Source: Pantoea vagans
GTDB taxonomy: Bacteria > Pseudomonadota > Gammaproteobacteria > Enterobacterales > Enterobacteriaceae
Length of the DNA stretch: 64,000 nt
Assembly: GCF_001506165.1 (NCBI RefSeq)
Contig: NZ_CP011427.1
Location: 1,302,001 to 1,366,000, forward strand
Reading direction: 5' to 3'
Shown: positions 1-9,367 of the stretch, piece after piece
How the letters are laid out: each line of letters opens with the position of its first letter
Position numbering within the stretch: position 1 is the stretch's first letter
Notes under the pieces: generated by a model
Databases searched by the model: none
Told to the model about the DNA's origin: nothing
Seen by the model: the letters and a program-made list of their open reading frames with translations, nothing else
Position numbers and translations under genes: made by a program

Positions 1-1109
1 TGCCACCGCAGGGCATCAAAGGTACGCTGAGCGGGCAGGGAGAATGGAACGGTGATAAGCAGCAGTTTTCAATGCAGAAGATGCAACTGACGGCCAACGA
101 CAGCACGCTGGATGGTTCGGCAGAAGGGCGCTTAACCCTGCCACAACAGCTTAACCTGGCGCTGCATGCCACCACATTAAATCTCGACAACCTGATGGCC
201 AGCGCGCCAGCCAGCGATAACAGCACGGCGCAGCACGCCAGCGTGATCCGCACGCCGGTTATTGCCGAGCCGCGCAACCGGGAAAATGCGGATTCCCCGC
301 TGAATTTGATGGATCTGACTCTGAGTCTCAATGCGGACAGCGGCGTATGGCGTGGGCTGACGCTGACGAACCTGCAAATTGATGCCAGCAATCAGGAAGG
401 TCTGATGACGCTGAGTAAGCTGCAGGGCAAAATCGGCGACGGTCATTTCTCTTTGCCTGGCTCAGTGGATATTCGCCAACCGGTGACGCAGGTCGCGTTA
501 CAGCCAGAAATTGAGAACATCAGCATAGCACCGCTGATGAAAGCCTTAGAGTTACCTGAGAGCCTGCAAGGCACGGTCTCAATGAAGGGCAATCTCAGTG
601 GCGCGGGCTTAAGCGTGGAGGAAGCCAAACGTAACTGGCAGGGCAGTGCGGAAATGGAAGCCACCAACCTGCAACTGTCGCAGTTGAATTTGCAGCAGAT
701 GGTGCGCCGCGCAGTGTCGCGCGTCAGCAATCGCGTGAGTAATGATGAACCGGACGATCAGGGCATTCAGCAACTGAGCGGACGTATTAGCTTGCAGCAG
801 GGGAAAATTGTCATGCCGGACCTGCAGGGTGGCAGTAGCCGACTGGCGGTGCAGACCAAGGGCAGTATTGATGTCGTGAACCAACAACTCGACGTGACCA
901 TTAATATGATGCTGCGCGGCTGGAAAGGTGACGACAAGCTGGCCGGTCTGTTGAACTCGCAAACCATTCCGCTGCGTATGTACGGCGGCTGGAATAATTT
1001 GCAGTATTCATTGCCAGTGGACGATGTGGTGCGTCAGCAGTTGCAGAGCGAAGCGAAGTCGCGTTTGAACGAGTGGCTTGACCGCCAGCAGCCAGCGAAA
1101 CAGCCGTAA
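1..1109 (+). CDS. asmA: AsmA family outer-membrane assembly protein, C-terminal part
   Basis: The reading frame is open from the first bases of the window, so the start codon lies outside; about 369 C-terminal residues are present. AsmA is an inner-membrane-anchored periplasmic protein of the bridge-like lipid-transfer superfamily and affects outer-membrane composition. The visible part shows the alternating polar/hydrophobic beta-strand pattern of the AsmA C-terminal domain, with the segment LNLQQMVRRAVSR followed by a GxxxxMPDLQGGSSRLAV stretch typical of the family end. It ends in a basic, Gln-rich tail. The next gene, yegH, converges on it, as in E. coli, and palindromic repeats fill the gap. 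The assignment rests on remembered family features and on the neighbourhood. Confidence 0.85.
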   Translation, partial: PPQGIKGTLSGQGEWNGDKQQFSMQKMQLTANDSTLDGSAEGRLTLPQQLNLALHATTLNLDNLMASAPASDNSTAQHASVIRTPVIAEPRNRENADSPLNLMDLTLSLNADSGVWRGLTLTNLQIDASNQEGLMTLSKLQGKIGDGHFSLPGSVDIRQPVTQVALQPEIENISIAPLMKALELPESLQGTVSMKGNLSGAGLSVEEAKRNWQGSAEMEATNLQLSQLNLQQMVRRAVSRVSNRVSNDEPDDQGIQQLSGRISLQQGKIVMPDLQGGSSRLAVQTKGSIDVVNQQLDVTINMMLRGWKGDDKLAGLLNSQTIPLRMYGGWNNLQYSLPVDDVVRQQLQSEAKSRLNEWLDRQQPAKQP

Positions 1110-1114
1110 TACCT

Positions 1115-1220
1115 GGTGCGCATAAATGCGCACCCTACGAAATTGTGCACTACCGCGCGATAAATCGCGCCGCTACACAAATGATGCTCGTACCGTAGCG
1201 GCGCAATTTATTGCGCGGTA
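1115..1220. repeat. REP-like palindromes (family B) between asmA and yegH
   Basis: A perfect 9-bp palindrome, GGTGCGCAT-AA-ATGCGCACC, lies at 1115-1134. It is followed by a pair of 26-bp imperfect inverted repeats at 1151-1176 and 1195-1220, both built on the GTAGCGGCGC(G/A)ATTTATxGCGC theme. The second arm overlaps the yegH stop region. The same motif recurs at 14707, 18810 and 52636. Between two convergent genes the large hairpin could help end transcription, but no T-tract follows. Confidence 0.75.
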
Positions 1221-2773
1221 TCTGGACCTGGCACAATCTCCACCTTCTGCACCCGATGATTTTCGACCTGCAACGTTCTTAACAAATAATCTCCCACCTG
1301 CAACTCTTCACCCTCTTCAGGCACATGCTGCAAACTGTCCATCAGGAAACCCGCCAGCGTATGGTAATTGCCTTTTTCATCCAGCGGCAGACGCACATAG
1401 GCGGCTAAATCCTCCAGCGGGATATGACCGTTAGCCACCCAACCTCCGTGCGGGAGCGGTTGAATGTCATAGCGTGCATCAATCTCTTCGCCTTCATTGG
1501 GCAGATTGCCCGCAATGGTCTCCATCAGATCGCTCAGCGTCACCACCCCTTCCACGGAACCGAACTCATCCACTACAAAGGCGAAGTGGGTTCTGGCGTG
1601 GCGGAACTGCTCCAGCGCCTGCAATAACGTCAATCGTTCAGGGAAAATCAGCGGCTGGCGTATCAGCGCGCGCAAATCCAGCTGGTTGCTGTGTAAAGAC
1701 TGATGCAGCAGATCAATGACGTGCACCACGCCGAGTGGATCCTGCCCCCGTTCCGTCACCAGAATGCGCGTATGCTGATTGCTGTCCAGCTTCGCCATGA
1801 TGGCCGCAGGATCTTCACTCAGGTCGATATGCTCAATATCGTGGCGCGATGTCATGATGCTGCTGATATGGCGTTGGCCTAATCCCAATACGCGCGCAAT
1901 CATGCGGCGTTCCTGGCGATTAAATAGCTCGCCTTCTTGGTGATCGCTCAGTAATGAGGCGGTGTCGGCATCCAGTTCAGCCCGTTGCGCTTCGCCACGC
2001 AGAATACGCAGCACCGCTTCAGAAGTGCGCTGACGCAGCGGGCGCCCGGCGGTGAGAAAGCGGCGACGATTAAACAGCGCCAGCTGATTAAACATCTCAA
2101 TCAGAATCGAGAAGCCAATGGCCGCATACAGATAGCCCTTAGGAATAATAAAGCCTAATCCTTCGGCCACCAGGCTGAAGCCAATCATCAACAGGAAGCT
2201 AAGGCAGAGGATCACAATGGTAGGGTGGTTGTTGACAAAGCGCGTCAGCGGCTTGCTGGCCAGCAGCATCAGCAAGATCGCCACCGTCACCGCCGCCATC
2301 ATCACTGGCAGCTCATTTACCATGCCCACGGCGGTAATCACCGCATCCAGCGAGAAGATGGCATCCAGCACCACAATTTGCGCTATCACTGGCCAGAATT
2401 TAGCACCGTTCTTACTTTGACCATTCTCCTCATCACCGCCTTCCAGGCGACTGTTGAGTTCGGTGGTGGCTTTATAAAGAAGAAACAGACCACCGGAGAG
2501 CAGCAGGAGATCGCGTGCGCTGAAATTATGTTGCCACAGGGAAAACAGCGGTTGGGTGAGTGTCACCAGCCACGAAAGGGAGGCCAGCAGCACCAGCCGC
2601 AGCAGTAACGCCAGCAGCAGGCCGACCACTCGGGCGCGGTCGCGCAGTGTCGGCGGTAATTTTTCCACCAAAATAGCAATGAAAACCAGGTTATCAATAC
2701 CCAACACCAGCTCAAGAACGATTAGCGTCACTAATCCTGCCCAGAGCGAAGGATCAAGGATCCACTCCATCAT
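1208..2773 (-). CDS. yegH: TerC-family membrane protein with CBS pair and CorC/HlyC domain
   Basis: The 521-residue protein closely matches E. coli YegH (527 aa as remembered) over its whole length. The N-terminal third (residues about 1-240) is a TerC-type membrane domain with seven or so hydrophobic helices and the motifs [11 protein letters not shown] and [14 protein letters not shown], whose acidic residues fit metal binding or transport. Residues about 300-430 form two CBS domains, and the C-terminal 80 residues form the CorC/HlyC transporter-associated domain. Metal-ion export is the usual inference for such proteins; the substrate is unknown. The first two codons are both ATG (2773 and 2770), and the E. 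coli protein starts at the second. It converges on asmA and is divergent from the EPS operon. Confidence 0.88.
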   Translation of the reverse strand: MMEWILDPSLWAGLVTLIVLELVLGIDNLVFIAILVEKLPPTLRDRARVVGLLLALLLRLVLLASLSWLVTLTQPLFSLWQHNFSARDLLLLSGGLFLLYKATTELNSRLEGGDEENGQSKNGAKFWPVIAQIVVLDAIFSLDAVITAVGMVNELPVMMAAVTVAILLMLLASKPLTRFVNNHPTIVILCLSFLLMIGFSLVAEGLGFIIPKGYLYAAIGFSILIEMFNQLALFNRRRFLTAGRPLRQRTSEAVLRILRGEAQRAELDADTASLLSDHQEGELFNRQERRMIARVLGLGQRHISSIMTSRHDIEHIDLSEDPAAIMAKLDSNQHTRILVTERGQDPLGVVHVIDLLHQSLHSNQLDLRALIRQPLIFPERLTLLQALEQFRHARTHFAFVVDEFGSVEGVVTLSDLMETIAGNLPNEGEEIDARYDIQPLPHGGWVANGHIPLEDLAAYVRLPLDEKGNYHTLAGFLMDSLQHVPEEGEELQVGDYLLRTLQVENHRVQKVEIVPGPDTAQ

Positions 2774-2925
2774 GCTTTCATCACCTGAATGTCTGAAAAT
2801 GCGTTTTGTCTGATGATAGTAAATCGACCCACAAGGTACAAACAGGCATTAACGCCCGCACCATCGGGTTGACTTGAGGATTAGGCATAATCTTAGTCGT
2901 CACAATTCACCGATAAGATGAAAGT

Positions 2926-3087
2926 ATGGATAAACATCTCAGCAAGGTGATTGTCACTATTAATTGCGACTCACGCATCCAGGCGTACGTTTTTAATGCG
3001 AAGCGCTCTGAAGCTGAGTATCGAATTAATCTGAATTTTATGCAGGAAAGGGCTGAAAGGGATGGCATCAATACTTATGGCTGGTAG
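2926..3087 (+). CDS. possible small protein, 53 aa, function unknown
   Basis: An ATG-initiated frame of 53 codons (begins MDKHLSKVIVTIN, ends GINTYGW) lies alone between yegH and the EPS promoter. The composition looks protein-like: an alternating beta-type N-terminus, then a charged segment with AEYRINLNFMQERAERDG. No strong Shine-Dalgarno sequence precedes the ATG. It was too short to be assigned by length alone and I do not recognise a family with certainty. It could equally be a chance frame in an otherwise unexplained 790-bp gap. Confidence 0.4.
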   Translation: MDKHLSKVIVTINCDSRIQAYVFNAKRSEAEYRINLNFMQERAERDGINTYGW

Positions 3088-3257
3088 TCTTTTTCCTAAA
3101 ATAGTGCAGGGAACACGGGGCCTACTTGTAAACAAGCCAGTAATAACTAGTATAGCAACGTGTTAGTAAATGTCTGCGCCGATGTTGTTAATAGCGCGCT
3201 GTTTAGCTTCTTAATGTTGTGAATTGTGATCGTGCACAGGATAAGCCTGTTTCCGGC

Positions 3258-3271
3258 TAAGAATAATCTGA
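3258..3271 (+). promoter_or_regulatory. RcsAB box upstream of the EPS operon
   Basis: TAAGAATAATCTGA matches the RcsA-RcsB heterodimer consensus (TRVGAAWAWTSYGR) at all 14 positions. RcsAB activates the amylovoran, stewartan and colanic acid operons, and the site stands 293-306 bp before the first EPS start codon. The motif match is seen directly; binding is inferred. Confidence 0.75.
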
Positions 3272-3294
3272 CTGCGTGCGATGAAAATAGATGT

Positions 3295-3337
3295 CTTGGT
3301 AGCGGTATTGGCAGCGACAGCCAAGGGCGGTAGCGTT
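3295..3337 (+). promoter_or_regulatory. JUMPstart with ops element, EPS operon leader
   Basis: The segment TTGGTAGC...CCAAGGGCGGTAGCGTT resembles the JUMPstart element found in the 5' leaders of long polysaccharide operons. It contains the ops core GGCGGTAGCGT at 3326-3336. The ops element recruits RfaH to RNA polymerase and suppresses termination, which suits an operon of about 15 kb with internal hairpins. About 225 bp separate it from the first start codon. Confidence 0.82.
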
Positions 3338-3563
3338 CCCGAAGTGCTTTTCTTTGTTCAGAATATGTCTGGGGTTGTGGCAAGGGAAGTCAGACTAATC
3401 TGTTGGTATTTATTACAATTCTTTGGCTTTACTAAATAGAGAATTGGCGTAATACCGGAGAGTTCGCCGCAGATTGCCTCACTGATTGCAGTAGATATAT
3501 CGCTCATTTATTACACAGGGCAGAGGCGTTAGGGATTAAGGAAATAAAATAAAAGAGTTAAAT

Positions 3564-4997
3564 ATGCGCGATAAAGAAATTACATATAAAAGTCTCCTCA
3601 CAAAAATTTTACTGGCGTGCTCGGATTTAATTTGTTTCAACGCGGCATTGTTTATTGCACTGGCGTTGATTAATTCGTTCACTAACTCTCCACTGGCAGA
3701 TATTTCTGAAAAATACCTGAATTTAAAAATTGCCACCCACGTCTGTCTTTCGGTTATTTGTACCGGCTGGTTCTGGGTCCGCCTGCGTCATTATACCTAT
3801 CGCAAGCCGTTCTGGTTCGAGTTGAAAGAGATCTTTCGTACCATTCTTATTTTCTCTGTCATCGATTTGTCAATTTCGGCGTTATCGCAATGGCAGATGT
3901 CACGCTTTGTTTGGGTTATTACCTGGATTCTGGCGTTGATTTTGATTCCGATTGCCCGTGCTATTTCAAAACGCGTGCTTAACCACTTTGGCATGTGGAA
4001 AAAACAAACCATCATCATCGGCAGCAGCCGTAATGCCCAGGAAGCCTGGCAGGCACTGCAAAGTGAAGAGGTGATGGGTTTTGATGTGATTGCCTTTTTC
4101 GACGTTGACGGCAGCTGCCCGCAGGCCAGCATCTCCGGTGTGCCGGTACTGCATAACGAGCAAGAGCTATGGCAGCTGACCCACAGTGAGACGCAGTTCA
4201 TTGTGGCAGTGGAGTTTGAACAGAGTCAGCACCGTGACAACTGGCTGAAAATGCTGGCCATGCATAACTGCCGCTCCGTCTCTGTGATTCCAACATTACG
4301 CGGCGTACCGCTGTACGGTACCGATATGGCTTACATCTTTAGTCATGAAGTGATGATTCTGCGCGTGAATAACAATCTGGCGAAACGCACGTCGCGCTTC
4401 CTGAAACGGGCTTTCGACATTGTAGGTGCACTCGGCATCATCATTGCGCTGTCGCCGGCGCTGCTGGTTCTCGGTTTTATGGTCGGACGCGATGGCGGCC
4501 CACCGATTTACGGTCATGAACGTGTTGGTCTGAACGGTCGCAAGTTCAAATGCCTTAAATTCCGCTCGATGGTCATCAACTCGAAAGAGGTGTTGGAAGA
4601 AGTACTTCGTACCGACCCGGTCGCACGTGCGGAGTGGGATAAAGATTTCAAACTGAAAAACGACCCGCGTATTACCAAAGTTGGCCACTTCATCCGTAAA
4701 ACCAGTCTGGATGAGCTGCCGCAGCTGTGGAATGTGGTGCGTGGCGACATGAGCCTGGTGGGCCCACGTCCCGTGATTGAAGACGAACTCTGTCGTTATG
4801 CCGGTGATGTTGATTATTACCTGATGGCGAAACCAGGCATGACGGGATTGTGGCAGGTCAGTGGTCGTAACGACGTTGACTATGAAACGCGCGTCTATTT
4901 CGATTCGTGGTATGTCAAAAACTGGTCGCTGTGGAATGACATTGCGATTCTGTTTAAGACCGTGGGTGTCGTATTAAAACGCGACGGCGCTTATTGA
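3564..4997 (+). CDS. wceG: undecaprenyl-phosphate galactose phosphotransferase (AmsG/WceG type)
   Basis: This 477-residue polyprenyl-phosphate sugar-1-phosphate transferase starts EPS repeat-unit synthesis by moving galactose-1-phosphate from UDP-galactose to undecaprenyl phosphate at the inner membrane. Four hydrophobic segments occupy about residues 10-140, a nucleotide-binding-like domain (FDVIAFFDVDG) follows, and another hydrophobic segment lies near residue 290. The C-terminal bacterial sugar transferase domain has the diagnostic motifs KCLKFRSMV, DELPQLWNVVRGDMSLVGPRP and GMTGLWQVSGRN. Length and order match AmsG/WceG of Erwinia and Pantoea. It is the first gene after the JUMPstart leader. 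Galactose specificity is taken from the homologues. A 280-bp gap separates it from wza. Confidence 0.92.
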   Translation: MRDKEITYKSLLTKILLACSDLICFNAALFIALALINSFTNSPLADISEKYLNLKIATHVCLSVICTGWFWVRLRHYTYRKPFWFELKEIFRTILIFSVIDLSISALSQWQMSRFVWVITWILALILIPIARAISKRVLNHFGMWKKQTIIIGSSRNAQEAWQALQSEEVMGFDVIAFFDVDGSCPQASISGVPVLHNEQELWQLTHSETQFIVAVEFEQSQHRDNWLKMLAMHNCRSVSVIPTLRGVPLYGTDMAYIFSHEVMILRVNNNLAKRTSRFLKRAFDIVGALGIIIALSPALLVLGFMVGRDGGPPIYGHERVGLNGRKFKCLKFRSMVINSKEVLEEVLRTDPVARAEWDKDFKLKNDPRITKVGHFIRKTSLDELPQLWNVVRGDMSLVGPRPVIEDELCRYAGDVDYYLMAKPGMTGLWQVSGRNDVDYETRVYFDSWYVKNWSLWNDIAILFKTVGVVLKRDGAY

Positions 4998-5277
4998 TAG
5001 AACGTAGGGCAGGGGACGAAATCATTATCCCCGTCTGAAATGCCGGTGTTGGGAGTGCCCATTATCCAACCTGAATAGAGTGTGGTGTTTCAGTTGTCTG
5101 GAGATTCACCCACTTTAATTGATGTCGTCCTAAGGCACGGTGACAACATAAAACCAAGGGAGCAAATGATAATGACCCACAGTTTCAGTGTTTAACCCGT
5201 CAGGTTTTATTTTTTATAAGACGCTACACAGCGGCGTTTTCGCCTCTATCAATCATTAACTGATAGCGAAGAATCAG
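4998..5277. other. 280-bp intergenic leader between wceG and wza
   Basis: No reading frame is supported here. Short hairpins are visible, such as GTTGGGAGT...ATCCAAC near 5049, and an AT-rich tract TTTTATTTTTTATAAG near 5206-5221, but no clean Rho-independent terminator. A long untranslated spacer at this position could hold a secondary promoter or a processing site; neither can be read with confidence. Confidence 0.4.
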
Positions 5278-6414
5278 ATGATAATGAAAATTAAATTGAT
5301 ACCTTTACTGGTATCCGCAACTTTTCTCGCCGGGTGCACCATTGAACCAGGTTCGCACCTTTCCACTAGCGGAAAAGATGTCATTGAGCAACAGGATAGC
5401 AACTTTGACATCGACAAATACGTAAACGTCTTCCCAATGACGCCGCGTCTGGTTGAACAGATGCGTGCTAAGCCGCTGGTCGCGCAAGCCAACCCAGCGT
5501 TGCAGACCGAAATTCAGAGCTACGAATATCGCGTAGGTATCGGCGACGTGCTGAACGTCACCGTGTGGGATCACCCTGAGTTGACCACGCCTGCCGGTCA
5601 GTATCGTAGCGCCAGTGACACCGGTAACTGGGTACAGGCCGATGGCACTATTTTCTACCCGTACATTGGTAAAGTGCGCGTCGCAGGACGCACCGTCACC
5701 GAAATCCGTGCTGAGATTGCGCGCCGTCTTGCGCAGTTCATTGAAAGCCCGCAGGTTGACGTCAATGTGGCGGCATTCCGCTCACAGAAAACCTACGTGA
5801 CCGGTTCGGTGACCACGTCGGGTCAGCAGGCAATCACCAACGTACCGCTGACGGTACTGGATGCCGTCAACGCCGCCGGTGGTTTAGCCGCCGACGCTGA
5901 CTGGCGTAATGTGGTGCTGACACATCAAGGTAAAGAACAACGCATTTCACTGCAGGCGCTGATGCAAAACGGCGACCTGAGTCAGAACCATCTGCTCTAT
6001 CCGGGCGATATTCTCTACGTGCCACGTAACGATGATCTGAAAGTCTTCGTGATGGGCGAAGTGAAACAGCAGGCCACGCTGAAAATGGACCGCAGCGGCA
6101 TGACGCTGGCCGAAGCGCTGGGTAATGCGCAGGGTATGGATCAAACCACCTCTGACGCCACTGGCGTATTCGTTATTCGTCCAATTCGTGGTGCTAACCG
6201 CACCAAGATCGCCAACATCTATCAGCTGAACACGAAAGATGCGGCATCCATGGTGATGGGCACCGAATTCCAACTGGAGCCGTACGACATCGTCTACGTC
6301 ACCGCCACACCAATTACCCGTTGGAACCGCGTGATTTCTGGGCTGTTGCCAACCATCGTCGGTATCGATGATGCAAGCTCCGCCGCACTGCGTTTCCGTA
6401 CCTGGGGTAACTAA
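5278..6414 (+). CDS. wza: outer-membrane polysaccharide export lipoprotein Wza/AmsH
   Basis: This outer-membrane channel passes the finished EPS chain to the cell surface. The N-terminus is a lipoprotein signal with the lipobox LAGC (Cys at about residue 20), so the mature protein is lipid-anchored. The poly_export domain follows ([19 protein letters not shown], residues about 85-105), then SLBB-type domains ([20 protein letters not shown] and a second copy near residue 250) and a C-terminal amphipathic segment ending in FRTWGN. At 378 residues it matches the usual length. Starts at 5278 and 5284 are both possible. It sits with wzb and wzc, the usual co-transcribed trio. Confidence 0.95.
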   Translation: MIMKIKLIPLLVSATFLAGCTIEPGSHLSTSGKDVIEQQDSNFDIDKYVNVFPMTPRLVEQMRAKPLVAQANPALQTEIQSYEYRVGIGDVLNVTVWDHPELTTPAGQYRSASDTGNWVQADGTIFYPYIGKVRVAGRTVTEIRAEIARRLAQFIESPQVDVNVAAFRSQKTYVTGSVTTSGQQAITNVPLTVLDAVNAAGGLAADADWRNVVLTHQGKEQRISLQALMQNGDLSQNHLLYPGDILYVPRNDDLKVFVMGEVKQQATLKMDRSGMTLAEALGNAQGMDQTTSDATGVFVIRPIRGANRTKIANIYQLNTKDAASMVMGTEFQLEPYDIVYVTATPITRWNRVISGLLPTIVGIDDASSAALRFRTWGN

Positions 6415-6423
6415 GGTTTCAGC

Positions 6424-6858
6424 ATGATTAAGTCCGTGTTAGTTGTTTGCGTGGGCAATATTTGCCGCTCCCCCACCGGGGAGCGTCTGTTTCAACGCGC
6501 GCTGCCTAAAACCCGGGTGGCTTCTGCAGGGCTTGGCGCTCTGAAGGGCTATCCGGCGGACCAGACTGCCAGCGATGTCGCCGCTCAACACGGCGTGTCG
6601 CTGGAAGGTCATCAGGCTCAGCAGTTAACGGCCAGCATGTGCCGTGACTATGACCTGATTCTGGTGATGGAGAAGCGCCACGTTGAGCAGGTGAATCGCA
6701 TTGATCCAGCTGCACGCGGAAAAACCATGCTGCTTGGGCATTGGCTCAACCAACAGGAAATTGCGGATCCGTACAAAAAAAGTCGCGAGGCCTTTGAAGA
6801 GGTCTACGGGTTACTGGAAAACGCTACCCAGAAATGGGTCAACGTACTAAGCCGATAG
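6424..6858 (+). CDS. wzb: low-molecular-weight protein-tyrosine phosphatase Wzb/AmsI
   Basis: This cytoplasmic phosphatase dephosphorylates the tyrosine-rich tail of Wzc and so keeps the EPS export machine cycling. The P-loop CVGNICRSPTGE (catalytic Cys9 and Arg15) and the general-acid motif DPYKKS near residue 116 are both intact. The 144-residue length is normal. It starts 9 bp after wza and ends just before wzc, consistent with translational coupling. Confidence 0.95.
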   Translation: MIKSVLVVCVGNICRSPTGERLFQRALPKTRVASAGLGALKGYPADQTASDVAAQHGVSLEGHQAQQLTASMCRDYDLILVMEKRHVEQVNRIDPAARGKTMLLGHWLNQQEIADPYKKSREAFEEVYGLLENATQKWVNVLSR

Positions 6859-6870
6859 TTGGGAATATCC

Positions 6871-9048
6871 ATGAATATCAAAAACAAGGTTATGACCGCG
6901 CCAAAAGAAGATTCGAATGGATGGGATCTGGCGCATCTTGTGGGACAGCTGATTGATCATCGCTGGATCATTGTTGCGGTTACTGCCTTCTTTATGCTGG
7001 CGGGAACGCTCTACACACTGTTCGCCACCCCGATCTACAGTGCCGATGCCATGGTGCAGGTTGAGCAGAAGAACACCGCTTCTGTTCTGAACGAACTGCA
7101 AGACGTATTGCCGACCACGCCGGCATCCGATACTGAAATTCAGATCGTTGAATCGCGTATGGTGTTGGGTAAGACGGTTGACGACCTCGGTTTAGATACT
7201 GTGGTGCAGCAGAACTACTTCCCGGTGATTGGTAAAGGTCTGTCGCGCCTGATGGGCAACAAACCGGCGCAAATCGCTATCTCGCGTCTGGAAATTCCTA
7301 AGTCTATCGACAAGCGCACCGTGCAACTCGAAGTCACCGGTCCACAGACCTACACTGTGACCAATGATGGCGATGAGCTGTTCAAAGGACGTGTCGGTCA
7401 GCTGGAGCAGCACGGCGATGTGACCATGCTGGTCAGCGGTATTCAGGCGGATGAAGGCACCAGCTTCAACGTCACGAAACTCAGCGACCTGCAGGCGATT
7501 AAAAACGTGCTGGGCGCGCTGACCGTCGCGGATAAAGGCAAAACCACCGGTGTACTGGGTCTTGAGTTCGTGGATGAAGATCCCGATCAAGCCAGCCGCG
7601 TGCTGAATCAGATTGTGAACAACTACCTGCTGCAGAACGTTGAGCGCAAATCTGAACAGGCTGAAAAGAGCCTCGACTTCTTACGTAACCAGTTGCCGCA
7701 AGTACGTGCCAACCTTGACGACGCTGAGAACAAGTTGAACGCTTATCGCCGCCAGAACGAATCGGTTGATATGTCGCTGGAAGCGAAGTCAGCGCTGGAT
7801 TCCTCCGTGAGCGTACAGAGCCAGTTGAACGAACTGACGTTCAAAGAAGCTGAGGTGTCACAGCTCTATACCAAAGATCACCCGACTTACCGTGCGCTGC
7901 TGGAAAAACGTAAAACGCTGGAAGATGAGCAGGCAAAACTGAACAAGAAAATTGCCGGTATGCCGCAAACCCAGCAAGAGATTCTGCGTCTGACGCGTGA
8001 TGTGCAGTCAGGTCAAGAAATCTACATGCAGTTGCTGAACCGTCAGCAAGAGTTGGGTATCAGCAAAGCCAGTACCGTGGGTGATGTGCGTATCATCGAC
8101 CGTGCCGAAACCGCTGGCAGCCCGGTAGCACCGAAAAAACCACTGATCATTATCGCCAGCTTTATTCTGGGTCTGATGCTGTCCGTTGGCCTGGTGTTGC
8201 TGAAAGCGCTGTTCCATCACGGCATTGAAAACCCAGAGCAGCTGGAAGAGCTGGGCATGAACGTCTATGCCAGCGTGCCGCTGTCTGAATGGCAACGTAA
8301 GAAAGACACGGAAGCGTTGGCGCGTCGTGGTCATAAAGAGAAGAGTGATCCGCACAACACGCTGTTGGCGCTGGGTAATCCGACTGACCTCTCCATCGAA
8401 GCGATTCGTAGCCTGCGCACCAGCCTGCACTTCGCGATGATGGAAGCGAAAAACAACATTCTGATGATCACCGGTGCAAGTCCGGGTATTGGTAAAACCT
8501 TTATCTGTGCCAACCTCGCCACGCTGGTGTCGAAAGCCGGTCAACGCGTGCTGTTCATCGATGGTGATATGCGTCGCGGCTATACCCATGAACTGCTGGG
8601 TTCGGATAACAAATTGGGTCTCTCCAATGTGCTGTCCGGCAAGAGCGAGTTCTCACCGAGCATGATTCAGAAGGGCGTTTACGGGTTTGACTTCCTGCCT
8701 CGTGGCCAGGTGCCACCGAACCCGTCTGAGCTGCTGATGCATCGCCGCATGAGTGAGTTGCTGGATTGGGCAAGCAAGAATTATGACCTGGTGTTGATTG
8801 ATACCCCACCAATTCTGGCGGTCACCGATGCCTCTATCATCGGTAAGCTGGCCGGTACGTCGTTGATGGTGGCGCGTTTCGAAACCAACACCACCAAAGA
8901 ACTGGATGTCAGCTACAAGCGCTTCGCGCAGAACGGCATCGAGATTAAAGGCGTCATCCTTAACGCCGTGGTTCGTAAAGCGTCAAATGCCTACGGTTAT
9001 GGCTATGACTACTACAACTACGAATACGGTAAAGAAACAAAGAGCTAA
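6871..9048 (+). CDS. wzc: tyrosine autokinase and chain-length regulator Wzc/AmsA
   Basis: Wzc spans the inner membrane, controls polymer length and couples polymerisation to export through Wza. A Wzz domain with a transmembrane helix (residues about 30-50) opens the protein, a long coiled coil fills 250-400, and a second membrane helix lies near 425-445. The C-terminal BY-kinase has Walker A TGASPGIGKTF, Walker A' VLFIDGDMRRG and Walker B LVLIDTPPIL. The tail YGYGYDYYNYEYG holds seven tyrosines for autophosphorylation. The start at 6871 (ATG with GGGA seven bases before) is preferred over an upstream TTG at 6859. A strong terminator follows directly. Confidence 0.95.
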   Translation: MNIKNKVMTAPKEDSNGWDLAHLVGQLIDHRWIIVAVTAFFMLAGTLYTLFATPIYSADAMVQVEQKNTASVLNELQDVLPTTPASDTEIQIVESRMVLGKTVDDLGLDTVVQQNYFPVIGKGLSRLMGNKPAQIAISRLEIPKSIDKRTVQLEVTGPQTYTVTNDGDELFKGRVGQLEQHGDVTMLVSGIQADEGTSFNVTKLSDLQAIKNVLGALTVADKGKTTGVLGLEFVDEDPDQASRVLNQIVNNYLLQNVERKSEQAEKSLDFLRNQLPQVRANLDDAENKLNAYRRQNESVDMSLEAKSALDSSVSVQSQLNELTFKEAEVSQLYTKDHPTYRALLEKRKTLEDEQAKLNKKIAGMPQTQQEILRLTRDVQSGQEIYMQLLNRQQELGISKASTVGDVRIIDRAETAGSPVAPKKPLIIIASFILGLMLSVGLVLLKALFHHGIENPEQLEELGMNVYASVPLSEWQRKKDTEALARRGHKEKSDPHNTLLALGNPTDLSIEAIRSLRTSLHFAMMEAKNNILMITGASPGIGKTFICANLATLVSKAGQRVLFIDGDMRRGYTHELLGSDNKLGLSNVLSGKSEFSPSMIQKGVYGFDFLPRGQVPPNPSELLMHRRMSELLDWASKNYDLVLIDTPPILAVTDASIIGKLAGTSLMVARFETNTTKELDVSYKRFAQNGIEIKGVILNAVVRKASNAYGYGYDYYNYEYGKETKS

Positions 9049-9053
9049 ATACT

Positions 9054-9077
9054 GGGGCGGATTTTCCGCCCCTTTTT
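9054..9077 (+). terminator. Rho-independent terminator after wzc
   Basis: A GGGGCGGA stem with a short T-rich loop and the matching CCGCCCC arm is followed by TTTTT. It stands 6 bp after the wzc stop codon but inside the EPS cluster, so read-through (for example RfaH-modified polymerase) is needed to reach the glycosyltransferase genes unless they have their own promoter. Confidence 0.8.
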
Positions 9078-9083
9078 CTTCCT

Positions 9084-9197
9084 CGTCATAATTTGAGCCA
9101 CAGCGGCGTTGGCTACGCCAGCAAACCCCGGTCACTTACTGATGTAAGCTCCCGGTGCTTTGCTGACTTGCCGCCTTGCTGTGACTCGAATGATTTA
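9084..9197. repeat. intergenic imperfect-palindrome repeat, family A, copy 1
   Basis: About 110 bp with the recognisable parts GCGTTGGCTACGCC, CCCCGGTCACTTACTGATGTAAGCTCCCGG (split here by a short loop) and CTTGCCGCCTTGC. It shares these blocks with copies near 11124 (same orientation), 12315 and 63575 (opposite orientation). Repeats of this type are common between genes in Pantoea, Erwinia, Serratia and Yersinia. This copy lies where a Wzy polymerase gene is found in related EPS clusters. Confidence 0.75.
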
Positions 9198-9253
9198 GGG
9201 GAAGGTTTTTGTCAAAAATACACACAGCACAAACTTCGATAGGAACTTCCGTG

Positions 9254-9367
9254 ATGGAACGCAACAGCATATTGGTTAAGAGAAATAACGGTATGATTTT
9301 TCAGAACAAAGCCGATTCCTTTCTGATAGCTGCTCGCGTTACCGTTAAATCTGGAACAGCTGTTTAA
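9254..9367 (+). CDS. doubtful small ORF, 37 aa, or remnant of a lost gene
   Basis: The frame (begins MERNSILVKRNNG, ends VTVKSGTAV) has a GATAGGAAC sequence 8-13 bp before the ATG and is open in-frame back to 9194. It ends 12 bp before the next gene. I do not recognise it. It could be a leader peptide, the 3' scrap of a deleted gene (the polymerase normally sits here), or chance. Confidence 0.2.
   Translation: MERNSILVKRNNGMIFQNKADSFLIAARVTVKSGTAV

Noticed and set aside
1126..1434. Open frame of about 100 codons after asmA on the plus strand
   Set aside because: It runs through a palindromic repeat and antisense to the yegH 3' end, has no ribosome-binding site and its composition follows the complement of yegH.
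8008..8589. 193-codon minus-strand frame inside wzc
   Set aside because: It is antisense to the well-conserved kinase region and rich in His and Gln as expected for the complement of a GC-rich coding frame.
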